Shown piece after piece: positions 1 through 5,350 of a stretch of 7,612 nt of DNA. The DNA is from Thiohalocapsa sp. Lineage in GTDB: Bacteria > Pseudomonadota > Gammaproteobacteria > Chromatiales > Chromatiaceae. Position 1 is the stretch's first letter. Every line of letters starts with the position of its first letter. Where the stretch lies: NCBI RefSeq assembly GCF_019695415.1, contig NZ_JAIFKJ010000353.1:1-7612 (forward strand), read 5' to 3'. The notes beneath the pieces are model-generated. The model was not told the origin of the DNA and did not search any database. It worked only from the letters and a program-made list of their open reading frames with translations. The translations under genes and the position numbers were made by a program.

Positions 1-368
1 TCTCGGGGGGCGATGGCACTCACCACGCCCCTGTGCGGCTCCGTTGGGGACCAGACCACACGGTCGCCGCACACCGGGTGACCGATGTTGCGCCGGGAGA
101 CGCAATGGTGCAGCGCCCCCGCGTCATCCTCCACGGCCAGGTGCGCGCCATGGCGCACCATCACAGTGCCATGCCGCGCGCCGTCATCGGCATCCGGGTC
201 AGAGCGGCCCGCCGCATCGGCGCCAGCCGCGTCCGGCGCGTCGTCGAGGCCGTCGGCGTCGAGCCGGTCGAGCACCGCGCTGGTCCGACTCTCCAGCCGT
301 TGGCGCCGGCGTGCCTGGATGGCGCGGATACGCTCGCGCTGGCGCTCCGACAGCCGACGCTTCGGCAT
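1..368 (-). CDS. rsgA: Ribosome small subunit-dependent GTPase A, N-terminal part (partial)
   Basis: RsgA (YjeQ) is a circularly permuted GTPase that acts late in 30S ribosomal subunit maturation. Reading minus from 368, 122 complete codons are visible before the window edge. The start MPKRRLSERQ, followed by RIRAIQ, matches the basic N-terminus usual in gammaproteobacterial RsgA. The OB-fold begins around residues 66-72 (HGTVMVR) and continues through CVSRRN (89-94), GDRVVW (101-106) and GVVSAI (114-119), all in family order. The permuted G domain and the C-terminal zinc finger would lie beyond the left edge and are not seen. The ATG at 366-368 is chosen because no ATG, GTG or TTG start precedes it closely in frame, although no Shine-Dalgarno sequence is visible. 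Residues 34-63 form an Asp/Ala-rich linker between the basic tail and the OB-fold. It lies 160 bp downstream of the cytochrome c gene on the same strand. The assignment is confident despite the truncation. Confidence 0.93.
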   Translation of the reverse strand, partial: MPKRRLSERQRERIRAIQARRRQRLESRTSAVLDRLDADGLDDAPDAAGADAAGRSDPDADDGARHGTVMVRHGAHLAVEDDAGALHHCVSRRNIGHPVCGDRVVWSPTEPHRGVVSAIAPR

Positions 369-528
369 CAGTCGAGAGACGGCCGATGCGGGGGAAAGCG
401 ATGATCCTGCCCTCTCCCAGACCGGCGGAGCGGGGTACGGCCGTCAGGCGACGCCCGCCGACCACTGGCGAGGAGCGGCCTTGCACAGCCCTGGGGTCGG
501 CCGGTGGCCGGCGGGTGCACGGCGGCGC

Positions 529-840
529 TCACTCCTCGAACTTGTAGTACTCCTCGTTCAACAGCGTCGCCACGGCCTTGACCTCTTCCGGAAACATCCC
601 GGTGTCGAGGTTGGTGTTGCAGGCCTCGACCTGGGTCTCCAGCGCGCTGAAAGAGTCGATCTTGCGATCGGGACGGGTGTACATCTCGCTGCCATGGCAG
701 CTGGTGCAGTTCTTTTCGATCAGGGCATGGGCATCGCTCCCCTCCGCCGCGCCGGCGGAGACGGCGGTGAGCAGCGCACCGGCTGCGAAGAGTGCGGCGA
801 CGGCATGGGCGCGTGCAAGGGTCGTGAGTCGAACGTTCAT
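529..840 (-). CDS. Small periplasmic monoheme c-type cytochrome
   Basis: The protein has 103 residues. A Sec-type signal peptide covers about residues 1-31: a short basic head, a hydrophobic Ala/Leu core, and likely cleavage near SAGA|A. One heme-binding motif, CTSCH, sits at 45-49, so heme should be attached covalently in the periplasm with His49 as proximal ligand. Met82 (TGMFPEEV) is the best candidate for the distal axial ligand; Met53 is an alternative. The C-terminus, with VATLLNEEYYKF (90-101), has the final helix expected of a small class I-like cytochrome c. Cys74 is an additional cysteine outside the heme motif. The gene has its own SD and a promoter-like element, and is divergent from orn. 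Its redox partner and process cannot be read from this window. I recognise the fold class but no specific named protein, so no gene symbol is given. Confidence 0.92.
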   Translation of the reverse strand: MNVRLTTLARAHAVAALFAAGALLTAVSAGAAEGSDAHALIEKNCTSCHGSEMYTRPDRKIDSFSALETQVEACNTNLDTGMFPEEVKAVATLLNEEYYKFEE

Positions 841-846
841 GGCATT

Positions 847-850
847 CTCC
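847..850 (-). promoter_or_regulatory. Ribosome binding site of the cytochrome c gene
   Basis: GGAG on the minus strand lies 6 nt before the ATG at 838-840. It is a good Shine-Dalgarno match and supports that start codon. Confidence 0.75.
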
Positions 851-868
851 GGTCATTGCTGGGGTTGG

Positions 869-877
869 ATTCTAGCA
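869..877 (-). promoter_or_regulatory. Extended -10 promoter element for the cytochrome c gene
   Basis: Read on the minus strand this is TGCTAGAAT: the TGn extension plus a hexamer matching TATAAT at five of six positions. No -35 box is evident 16-18 nt upstream, which is tolerated at extended -10 promoters. Transcription would start near 862, giving a short leader of about 20 nt that contains the SD. This is a pattern match only, but its position relative to SD and start codon is sensible. Confidence 0.45.
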
Positions 878-908
878 GCGGCCGGCGCCGCAGCGGGCGC
901 GATCGCGC

Positions 909-914
909 TACCAT
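909..914 (+). promoter_or_regulatory. Possible -10 box for orn (weak)
   Basis: TACCAT matches four of six positions of the -10 consensus and would place transcription start near 921, about 27 nt before the orn ATG. There is no recognisable -35 box in the GC-rich sequence upstream. It is the best candidate in the 107-bp divergent gap, but is weak. Confidence 0.2.
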
Positions 915-936
915 CCCGGCACATCGTGGTGCCGGC

Positions 937-941
937 GGGAG
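937..941 (+). promoter_or_regulatory. Ribosome binding site of orn
   Basis: GGGAG lies 6 nt upstream of the ATG at 948 and fixes the orn start. Confidence 0.75.
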
Positions 942-947
942 AAGCCA

Positions 948-1490
948 ATGGAGCAAGCGGGGAATCTGGCGTGGATCGACCTGGAAATGACGGGGCTCGA
1001 CCCCTTCCACGACCACATTATCGAGATCGCCACCATCGTGACCGACCCGGAGCTGAACGTGCTGGCCGAGGGCCCGGTGCTGGCCATCCGGCAGCCCGAG
1101 GCAGTGCTCGCCGGCATGGATGAGTGGAACACCCGTCACCACGGTCAGTCCGGCCTGCTGGAGCGGGTGCGCAACAGTGAGGTCACCGAGGCCGAAGCCG
1201 AGGCCCGCACGCTCGAGTTTCTGCAGCAGTGGTGCCAGCCCAAGCAGGCGCCGCTCTGTGGTAACAGCATCTGCCAGGACCGGCGCTTCCTCGCCCGCTG
1301 CATGCCGCGGCTGGAGGCCTTTTTCCACTATCGCAATCTGGACGTGAGCAGCCTCAAGATCCTCGCGCGCATGTGGGCCCCGGACGTTGCCGAGGCCTTC
1401 AAGAAGCACAACAAGCACCAGGCGCTGGAGGACATCCGCGAGTCCATCGCGGAGCTCAGGCACTATCGGGCGGAGCTGCTGCGGGTTTGA
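948..1490 (+). CDS. orn: Oligoribonuclease (3'-5' exoribonuclease, DEDDh family)
   Basis: Orn degrades 2-5-nt RNA fragments (nanoRNAs, including pGpG from cyclic-di-GMP turnover) to mononucleotides in the cytoplasm, finishing mRNA decay. It has 180 residues, the usual family length. The DEDDh active site is complete: Asp11 and Glu13 (WIDLEMTGLD), Asp111 (GNSICQDRRFL), His157 and Asp162 (HQALEDIRESI). Residues match E. coli Orn with an offset of one. WNTRHHGQSGL (60-70) is the conserved segment after the first exonuclease motif. The start at 948 is supported by an SD 6 nt upstream and by the conserved N-terminus. It is divergent from the cytochrome gene and convergent with queG. The orn-rsgA and orn-queG neighbourhood is common in gammaproteobacteria. 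Confidence 0.98.
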   Translation: MEQAGNLAWIDLEMTGLDPFHDHIIEIATIVTDPELNVLAEGPVLAIRQPEAVLAGMDEWNTRHHGQSGLLERVRNSEVTEAEAEARTLEFLQQWCQPKQAPLCGNSICQDRRFLARCMPRLEAFFHYRNLDVSSLKILARMWAPDVAEAFKKHNKHQALEDIRESIAELRHYRAELLRV

Positions 1491-1545
1491 GTCGGGTTCC
1501 CCGGATCTTCCGCCGCGTGGGCTGTGACGCTCGCAGTTGTCATGT

Positions 1546-1569
1546 CAGTGCCCGGCGGCGGGCGTACTG
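1546..1569. terminator. Hairpin in the convergent orn/queG gap, terminator-like without T-tract
   Basis: Arms GCCCG (1550-1554) and CGGGC (1559-1563) enclose the loop GCGG. The stem extends by CAGT (1546-1549) pairing with ACTG (1566-1569) across a 2-nt bulge (1564-1565), giving 9 bp. It lies between two convergent stop codons (1490 and 1630), where a bidirectional terminator is expected. Neither strand has a following T-run, so classical intrinsic termination is not assured. The rest of the 139-bp gap shows nothing further. Confidence 0.35.
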
Positions 1570-1629
1570 TGGATCAGTGCAGCGAGCGGGCGCGTCGCTC
1601 TCGTGCGGCAAATAGACGGGCCACGCCGG

Positions 1630-2766
1630 CTACGGTGCCGTGCCTTGGACCGCCAACGCCCATCGCGCATGCTCGCGCACCAGCACGCTCGGGTGGTCGG
1701 CCCGTGCGGAGAGGGCTTCGCGCACCGCGGATGAGGGCGGGGCGTTGCCGAGCGCCACGGCAATATTCCTCAGCCAGCGCTCATGGCCGATGCGGCGGAC
1801 GGCGCTGCCTTCGGTGCGCATCAGGAATTCGGCCTCGTCCCAGGCGAAGAGCTCGATGAGCGTGGCGGTGTCCATGCCTTGGCGCGGCAAGAAGTCGCTT
1901 TCTTGCGTCATATGTGCAAAGCGGTTCCACGGGCACACGAGCTGGCAGTCGTCGCAGCCGTAGATGCGGTTGCCCATGCGCCCGCGCAGGGGCTCGGGGA
2001 TTGGACCCGGGTGCTCGATCGTGAGGTAGGAGATGCACAGGCGTGCATCCAGCACATAAGGCTCGACGATGGCGTCCGTCGGGCAGATGTCGATGCAGGC
2101 CTTGCAGCGCCCGCAATGGTCCTCGGCGGGCGGGTCCGTGGGCAGCGGCAGGTCGCAGTAGATCTCGCCGAGGAAGAACCAGGAGCCCGCCTGCGTATTG
2201 ATGACATTCGTGTGCTTGCCGGCCCAGCCGAGGCCCGCCTTCTGCGCCAGCGGCTTCTCCATAACCGGTGCGGAGTCGACAAAGACTCGGTAACCGAAAC
2301 TGCCCACGTGCGCCTCGATGCGCTGTGCCAGGCGCTTCAGTCGCTGACGCAGCACCTTGTGATAGTCGCGGCCAAGGGCGTAGCGGGAGACGAAGGCCTG
2401 GGCCGGGTCGACCAGCACCCGCTCGATGTCGGCCTGGTACTCCGGCAGATAATCCATCCGCGCCGAGATCACGCGCAGCGTGCCGGGCACCAGCTCCGCC
2501 GGGCGGGTGCGCTTGGTGCCGTGCCGGGCCAGCCAATGCATCTCGCCGTGCATGTCCTGCGCGAGCCAGTCCTGGAGCCGCCCCTCGGCCGTGGCGAGAT
2601 CGCAGTCGGCGATGCCGATCTGTTGAAAGCCGAGCTCGGCGCCCCACCCCTTGATGGCGCGGGCCAGGTGCCTTGCCTCGGCGTCTGACAACGGTGTCGG
2701 CGGACGGCTCGGCTCCCCGGTCGGCCCCCGGCTCCGTGCCAGTGTGTCGGCGTTGCTGTCTGTCAC
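1630..2766 (-). CDS. queG: Epoxyqueuosine reductase
   Basis: QueG reduces epoxyqueuosine to queuosine at tRNA wobble position 34, the last step of Q synthesis, using cobalamin and two [4Fe-4S] clusters. Numbered from the GTG at 2766 (378 aa; E. coli has about 379), family landmarks are ELGFQQIG (44-51), SRYALGRDYHK (127-137) and FVDSAP (162-167, with the catalytic Asp164). The first ferredoxin-like cysteine set is in CGRCKACIDICP (Cys218, 221, 224, 228). The second comprises Cys244 plus GCDDCQLVC (Cys271, 274, 278). The C-terminal segment RWLRNIAVALGNAP begins a HEAT-like region. The start is uncertain. The frame stays open to a GTG at 2904 (424 aa), and a TTG at 2691 would give 353 aa, with an N-terminus spaced like E. 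coli's. None has an SD. Codons between 2904 and 2767 have only 26 of 46 G/C third bases against 20 of 25 just after 2766, so I prefer 2766. Confidence 0.97.
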   Translation of the reverse strand: MTDSNADTLARSRGPTGEPSRPPTPLSDAEARHLARAIKGWGAELGFQQIGIADCDLATAEGRLQDWLAQDMHGEMHWLARHGTKRTRPAELVPGTLRVISARMDYLPEYQADIERVLVDPAQAFVSRYALGRDYHKVLRQRLKRLAQRIEAHVGSFGYRVFVDSAPVMEKPLAQKAGLGWAGKHTNVINTQAGSWFFLGEIYCDLPLPTDPPAEDHCGRCKACIDICPTDAIVEPYVLDARLCISYLTIEHPGPIPEPLRGRMGNRIYGCDDCQLVCPWNRFAHMTQESDFLPRQGMDTATLIELFAWDEAEFLMRTEGSAVRRIGHERWLRNIAVALGNAPPSSAVREALSARADHPSVLVREHARWALAVQGTAP

Positions 2767-3129
2767 GGTAGTCGGTCGCGTGGTAGGGGGCGGCTGCGGT
2801 GTGCACGCCTGGGCTGTTGCGTTGTGCTCACTGACTGCAGCTTCAGCAGCGCCAGCGAGCGGGCTTGAGGCTTGTTGTGTTGTGTGGTCGTTATGGGGAC
2901 CCACGGGGTTGCAAAGTCAGCACAGACGGATAGGGTAGCGTTTTCCGCTGCGCGGCAAAACGCGCGCGACTGCCGCTCGTCATGGGGCTTGGGCTTCTAT
3001 GTACGCCCGTCGCATGCGAGTTGTCGGTTTGTTGCGCGAAGAATCTGGTGATGCCTTTTCTCGTCCTCGAACTTCCCCCCTCGAAACTCGCTGCTCTGCG
3101 CTAGTAAGTTGGTTCCCACTGTGCCGGAA
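2767..3129. other. Divergent non-coding region between queG and nnr
   Basis: This roughly 360-bp stretch holds no convincing gene. Its queG-proximal part (2767-2904) is an open extension of queG encoding a low-complexity Thr/Pro/Ala/Gln-rich peptide with low third-position GC, probably untranslated leader. The middle holds the inverted repeat at 2938-2963. Toward queG, a weak promoter guess is TTGCCG (2958-2953) with TACCCT (2937-2932) at 15-nt spacing. Toward nnr I see no promoter or SD worth calling. Base composition is less GC-rich than the genes, with local TG-rich and pyrimidine-rich runs. It must contain the promoters of both divergent genes unless they lie inside coding sequence. Confidence 0.5.
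2938..2963. repeat. Imperfect inverted repeat in the queG-nnr intergenic region
   Basis: Left arm GCGTTTT+CCGC (2938-2948) pairs with right arm GCGG+C+AAAACGC (2952-2963), giving 11 bp interrupted by one bulged C at 2956, with the 3-nt loop TGC. No T-run follows on either strand beyond the arm itself, so it does not look like a terminator. It overlaps the region where a queG promoter would lie, so it could be an operator or a leader hairpin. Either role is inference. Confidence 0.5.
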
Positions 3130-4629
3130 ATGCAACCCATTCCCTATGCGCTTTACCGCGCAGCCCAGGTGCGGGCGCTCGACCGCTGTGCCATCGAGCG
3201 CCACGGAATCGCCGCTGAGGAGCTGATGCAGCGTGCGGGGGCGGCGGCGTTCCGACGCCTACGCGAGCGCTGGCCCGATGTCCACCGCATCGTCGTGCTC
3301 GCCGGTGCCGGTAACAACGGCGGCGACGGCTATGTGGTGGCTGCGGAGGCTCTGGGCGCCGGCCTCGATGTTCGCCTGCTCCAGCTCGGTGACCACGGCA
3401 AGCTCTCCCCTGAGAGCCTGACAGCGGCAGCGCGATTCGCCGAGCGTGGCGGAATGCCGCAAGCCTATGAGCGACTGCCCGGGGATGCGGATGTGATCGT
3501 CGACGCCCTGCTCGGCACCGGTCTCACGCGGACGGTCTCGGGGCAGTGGGCGGAGGCCATTACCGCCATGAACGCAGCCCGCGCACCGGTGCTGGCGCTG
3601 GACATTCCCTCGGGGCTCGACGCCGACACAGGGCGGATGCACGGCATCGCCGTTCGGGCCGAGGCCACGGTCAGCTTCATCGGCCTCAAGCAGGGCCTCT
3701 TCACGAGCCAGGGCCCGGCCTGCACCGGTGCGGTGTACTTCGACGGGCTCGGCGTCCCGCCGAGTATCTATGCCACTGAGATCCTCTCGGCCCGCCGGGT
3801 GGACTGGCGCAAGGAGCGGGAGCTGATAGCGCCGCGTGCGGCGGATGCACACAAGGGCATGGCCGGCCACGTGTTGGTGGTGGGTGGGGCCCCCGGCACC
3901 TCGGGTGCGGCTCGTCTCTGCGGTGAAGCCGCATTGCGTGCCGGCGCGGGGTTGGTGACCATTGCCACGCACCCAGCGCATGCCGCGGTGCTCAACCTGA
4001 CTCGGCCGGAGCTCATGGTGCACGCGGTGGCAGATGCCGATGCATTGGGCGAGGCTGCGGCACGCGCCGACGTCATCGCCGTTGGCCCGGGCTTGGGCCG
4101 CGACGAATGGGGGCGTGCGCTCCTGTCGGCGGTGCTGATGCTCGACCGCCCGCTGATTGTGGATGCCGACGCCCTGACGCTGTTGGCGCGTGCGCCGCGC
4201 CGGCGGGATCAATGGATATTGACCCCACACCCTGGTGAGGCCGCGCGGCTGTTGGAGCAGGGCGTCGCTGACGTCGAGCGGGATCGGTTCGCCTCGGCTG
4301 CCGCCCTGCAACAACGTTACGGCGGTGCCGTGGTGTTGAAGGGTGCCGGCACCCTGGTGCATGGACCGGGCCAACGCCCGCCCGCTGTCTGCAGTGACGG
4401 CAACCCGGCCATGGCGAGCGCCGGTATGGGCGACGCCCTTACGGGGATCATCGCCGCGCTGTGGGCGCAGGCGCCCATCCTGGACCCGGGGCAAGCGGCC
4501 ACTGCCGGCGTCTGCCTGCATGCCGCCACCGGCGATAGGGTCGCTGCCGGCGCCGACCGCGGCCTGCTCGCCGGTGATCTGATTGCGGCGTTGCCGCGCC
4601 TATTCGCCACTGCCGAGGGGGCGCGATGA
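3130..4629 (+). CDS. nnr: Bifunctional NAD(P)H-hydrate epimerase / ADP-dependent NAD(P)H-hydrate dehydratase
   Basis: Nnr (YjeF) repairs hydrated nicotinamide cofactors in the cytoplasm. The N-terminal domain (NnrE) interconverts R- and S-NAD(P)HX; the C-terminal domain (NnrD) dehydrates S-NAD(P)HX back to NAD(P)H using ADP. From the ATG at 3130 it has 499 residues, close to the E. coli fusion. Epimerase motifs are GNNGGDGYVV (61-70), VDALLGTG (124-131) and DIPSGLDADTG (158-168). Dehydratase motifs are HKG (241-243), GEAALRAGAG (265-274), GPGLG (319-323), DADAL (345-349), TPHPGE (365-370), KGAGT (404-408) and the nucleotide-binding GMGD ending at Asp435. Both halves look intact. A GTG at 3121 and a TTG at 3109 are alternative starts in frame. 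ATG is preferred by codon, but no SD supports any of them. Its stop overlaps the tsaE start (ATGA), indicating a two-gene operon. Confidence 0.97.
   Translation: MQPIPYALYRAAQVRALDRCAIERHGIAAEELMQRAGAAAFRRLRERWPDVHRIVVLAGAGNNGGDGYVVAAEALGAGLDVRLLQLGDHGKLSPESLTAAARFAERGGMPQAYERLPGDADVIVDALLGTGLTRTVSGQWAEAITAMNAARAPVLALDIPSGLDADTGRMHGIAVRAEATVSFIGLKQGLFTSQGPACTGAVYFDGLGVPPSIYATEILSARRVDWRKERELIAPRAADAHKGMAGHVLVVGGAPGTSGAARLCGEAALRAGAGLVTIATHPAHAAVLNLTRPELMVHAVADADALGEAAARADVIAVGPGLGRDEWGRALLSAVLMLDRPLIVDADALTLLARAPRRRDQWILTPHPGEAARLLEQGVADVERDRFASAAALQQRYGGAVVLKGAGTLVHGPGQRPPAVCSDGNPAMASAGMGDALTGIIAALWAQAPILDPGQAATAGVCLHAATGDRVAAGADRGLLAGDLIAALPRLFATAEGAR
4616..4620 (+). promoter_or_regulatory. 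Ribosome binding site of tsaE inside the nnr 3' end
   Basis: AGGGG lies 5 nt before the tsaE ATG at 4626, within the last codons of nnr. It allows independent or coupled initiation at the ATGA overlap. Confidence 0.65.
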
Positions 4630-5135
4630 TCGCGATCAGCGAGCGCTTCGCCGCCGATGAGCGCGCACAGCGCGCCTGGGGTGCCGCCCTGGGCCGAGTC
4701 CTGTGCGGCGAGGACGGTCTGGCCCGTGCCGGCGGCCTGGTGTTTTTGGAGGGCGATCTCGGTGCTGGCAAGACCACACTCGTGCGTGGACTGCTGCGCG
4801 GACTCGGGCATCAAGGCCCCGTCCGCAGCCCCACCTACACGCTGGTGGAGAGCTTCGAGCTGCCGGGCGCCCTCGTGCACCACCTGGATCTCTATCGCAT
4901 TGCCGACCCCGAGGAGCTCGAATACCTCGGCATCCGCGACCTGCTCGATGATGCAAGCCTGGTGCTCGTGGAATGGCCCGAGCGGGGCGCCGGCGTGCTG
5001 CCCGCGCCGGACCTGGAAGTCGCGATTGCGCACCGGGACGGCGGGCGCAGCCTGCGCTTCGAGCCTGCCGCGGCCTGGCAGGCCGCATTCGCTGCGCGTC
5101 TGCCGCAGACGCCGGGGCCTGCTCCCGCGCCCTGA
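4626..5135 (+). CDS. tsaE: tRNA N6-threonylcarbamoyladenosine biosynthesis ATPase TsaE
   Basis: TsaE (YjeE) is the P-loop ATPase that, with TsaB and TsaD, installs t6A at position 37 of ANN-decoding tRNAs from the threonylcarbamoyl-AMP made by TsaC. The protein has 169 residues. Visible motifs are Walker A GDLGAGKTT (43-51), the switch-like SPTYTLVESF (68-77), HLDLYRI (86-92) and VEWPER (115-120), in family order. The core is about 150 residues; the tail after about 150 is Ala/Pro-rich and not conserved. The start codon overlaps the nnr stop by the ATGA arrangement, a very common gammaproteobacterial pairing. The stop codon (5133-5135) lies inside a GC-rich hairpin. Partner genes tsaB, tsaC and tsaD are not in the window, as is usual. 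Confidence 0.97.
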   Translation: MIAISERFAADERAQRAWGAALGRVLCGEDGLARAGGLVFLEGDLGAGKTTLVRGLLRGLGHQGPVRSPTYTLVESFELPGALVHHLDLYRIADPEELEYLGIRDLLDDASLVLVEWPERGAGVLPAPDLEVAIAHRDGGRSLRFEPAAAWQAAFAARLPQTPGPAPAP

Positions 5136-5155
5136 GACAGGGCCGCGGTGGGAGC
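5121..5155. terminator. GC-rich hairpin spanning the tsaE stop codon
   Basis: The core stem GCCCTG (5129-5134) / CAGGGC (5138-5143) is a perfect 6 bp with loop AGA. An outer pair, GCTCCC (5121-5126) / GGGAGC (5150-5155), is also a perfect 6 bp and encloses it with unequal internal spacers. No T-run follows, so termination without Rho is uncertain. Its place at the operon end, just before the amiB leader, fits an attenuator or terminator separating nnr-tsaE from amiB. Confidence 0.4.
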
Positions 5156-5207
5156 GCAGCTGTGGCGGTTGCGCGGGTGAGGGCTCAGCGTTGCAAAAGG
5201 CCAACTG

Positions 5208-5213
5208 TACAAT
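5208..5213 (+). promoter_or_regulatory. Secondary -10-like hexamer upstream of amiB
   Basis: TACAAT matches five of six positions of the -10 consensus in the first AT-rich stretch after tsaE. No suitable -35 box is seen 16-18 nt upstream (a TTGCAA at 5191-5196 is too close), nor a TGn extension at the right spacing. It is weaker than the element at 5273-5281. Confidence 0.2.
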
Positions 5214-5272
5214 ATCTGCAACAAATTGCGTTACTTAGTCTGAAGAAGGTGCCGCAACGACGTGTCTATGCT

Positions 5273-5281
5273 TGGAATAAT
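5273..5281 (+). promoter_or_regulatory. Extended -10 promoter element for amiB
   Basis: The sequence TGGAATAAT is a TGn extension followed by a hexamer matching TATAAT at five of six positions. No clear -35 box is present at 16-18 nt. Transcription would begin near 5288, leaving a leader of about 60 nt before the amiB ATG. It lies within an AT-rich stretch of about 140 bp (roughly 5205-5330) that contrasts with the GC-rich genes around it, as promoter regions do in such genomes. Confidence 0.45.
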
Positions 5282-5337
5282 GGGAATCACGATGCTATCA
5301 TTACAGCAACGTCTTCCGTTACCAAAGACTCGGGGGC

Positions 5338-5342
5338 AGGGG
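5338..5342 (+). promoter_or_regulatory. Ribosome binding site of amiB
   Basis: AGGGG lies 8 nt before the ATG at 5351. It supports this start over the long in-frame opening that continues upstream into tsaE. Confidence 0.6.
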
Positions 5343-5350
5343 CGTCTGAT

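Noticed and set aside
500..512. Small inverted repeat GCCGG-TGG-CCGGC downstream of the cytochrome stop
   Set aside because: Only 5 bp, with no T-run; such short GC palindromes are frequent by chance here.
85..990. 301-codon plus-strand open frame across rsgA, the gap and the cytochrome gene
   Set aside because: It runs antisense to two recognised genes and into orn; the Ser/Arg-rich composition is that of a GC shadow.
1783..2806. Long open frames on both strands within queG (plus 1783-2688, minus 1781-2806)
   Set aside because: They are shifted or antisense shadows of a gene with complete Fe-S and catalytic motifs.
2767..3129. Possible small gene, sRNA or riboswitch in the queG-nnr gap
   Set aside because: The short open frames there have no SD and no conserved features. 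I could not recognise a preQ1 or cobalamin riboswitch motif, despite QueG using cobalamin.
3259..4521. 420-codon open frame antisense to nnr
   Set aside because: It is fully opposite a gene with all family motifs, has no recognisable domain, and arises from third-position GC bias.
4973..5350. In-frame upstream extension of amiB overlapping tsaE
   Set aside because: The signal peptide and SD place the start at 5351; the extension reads tsaE out of frame.
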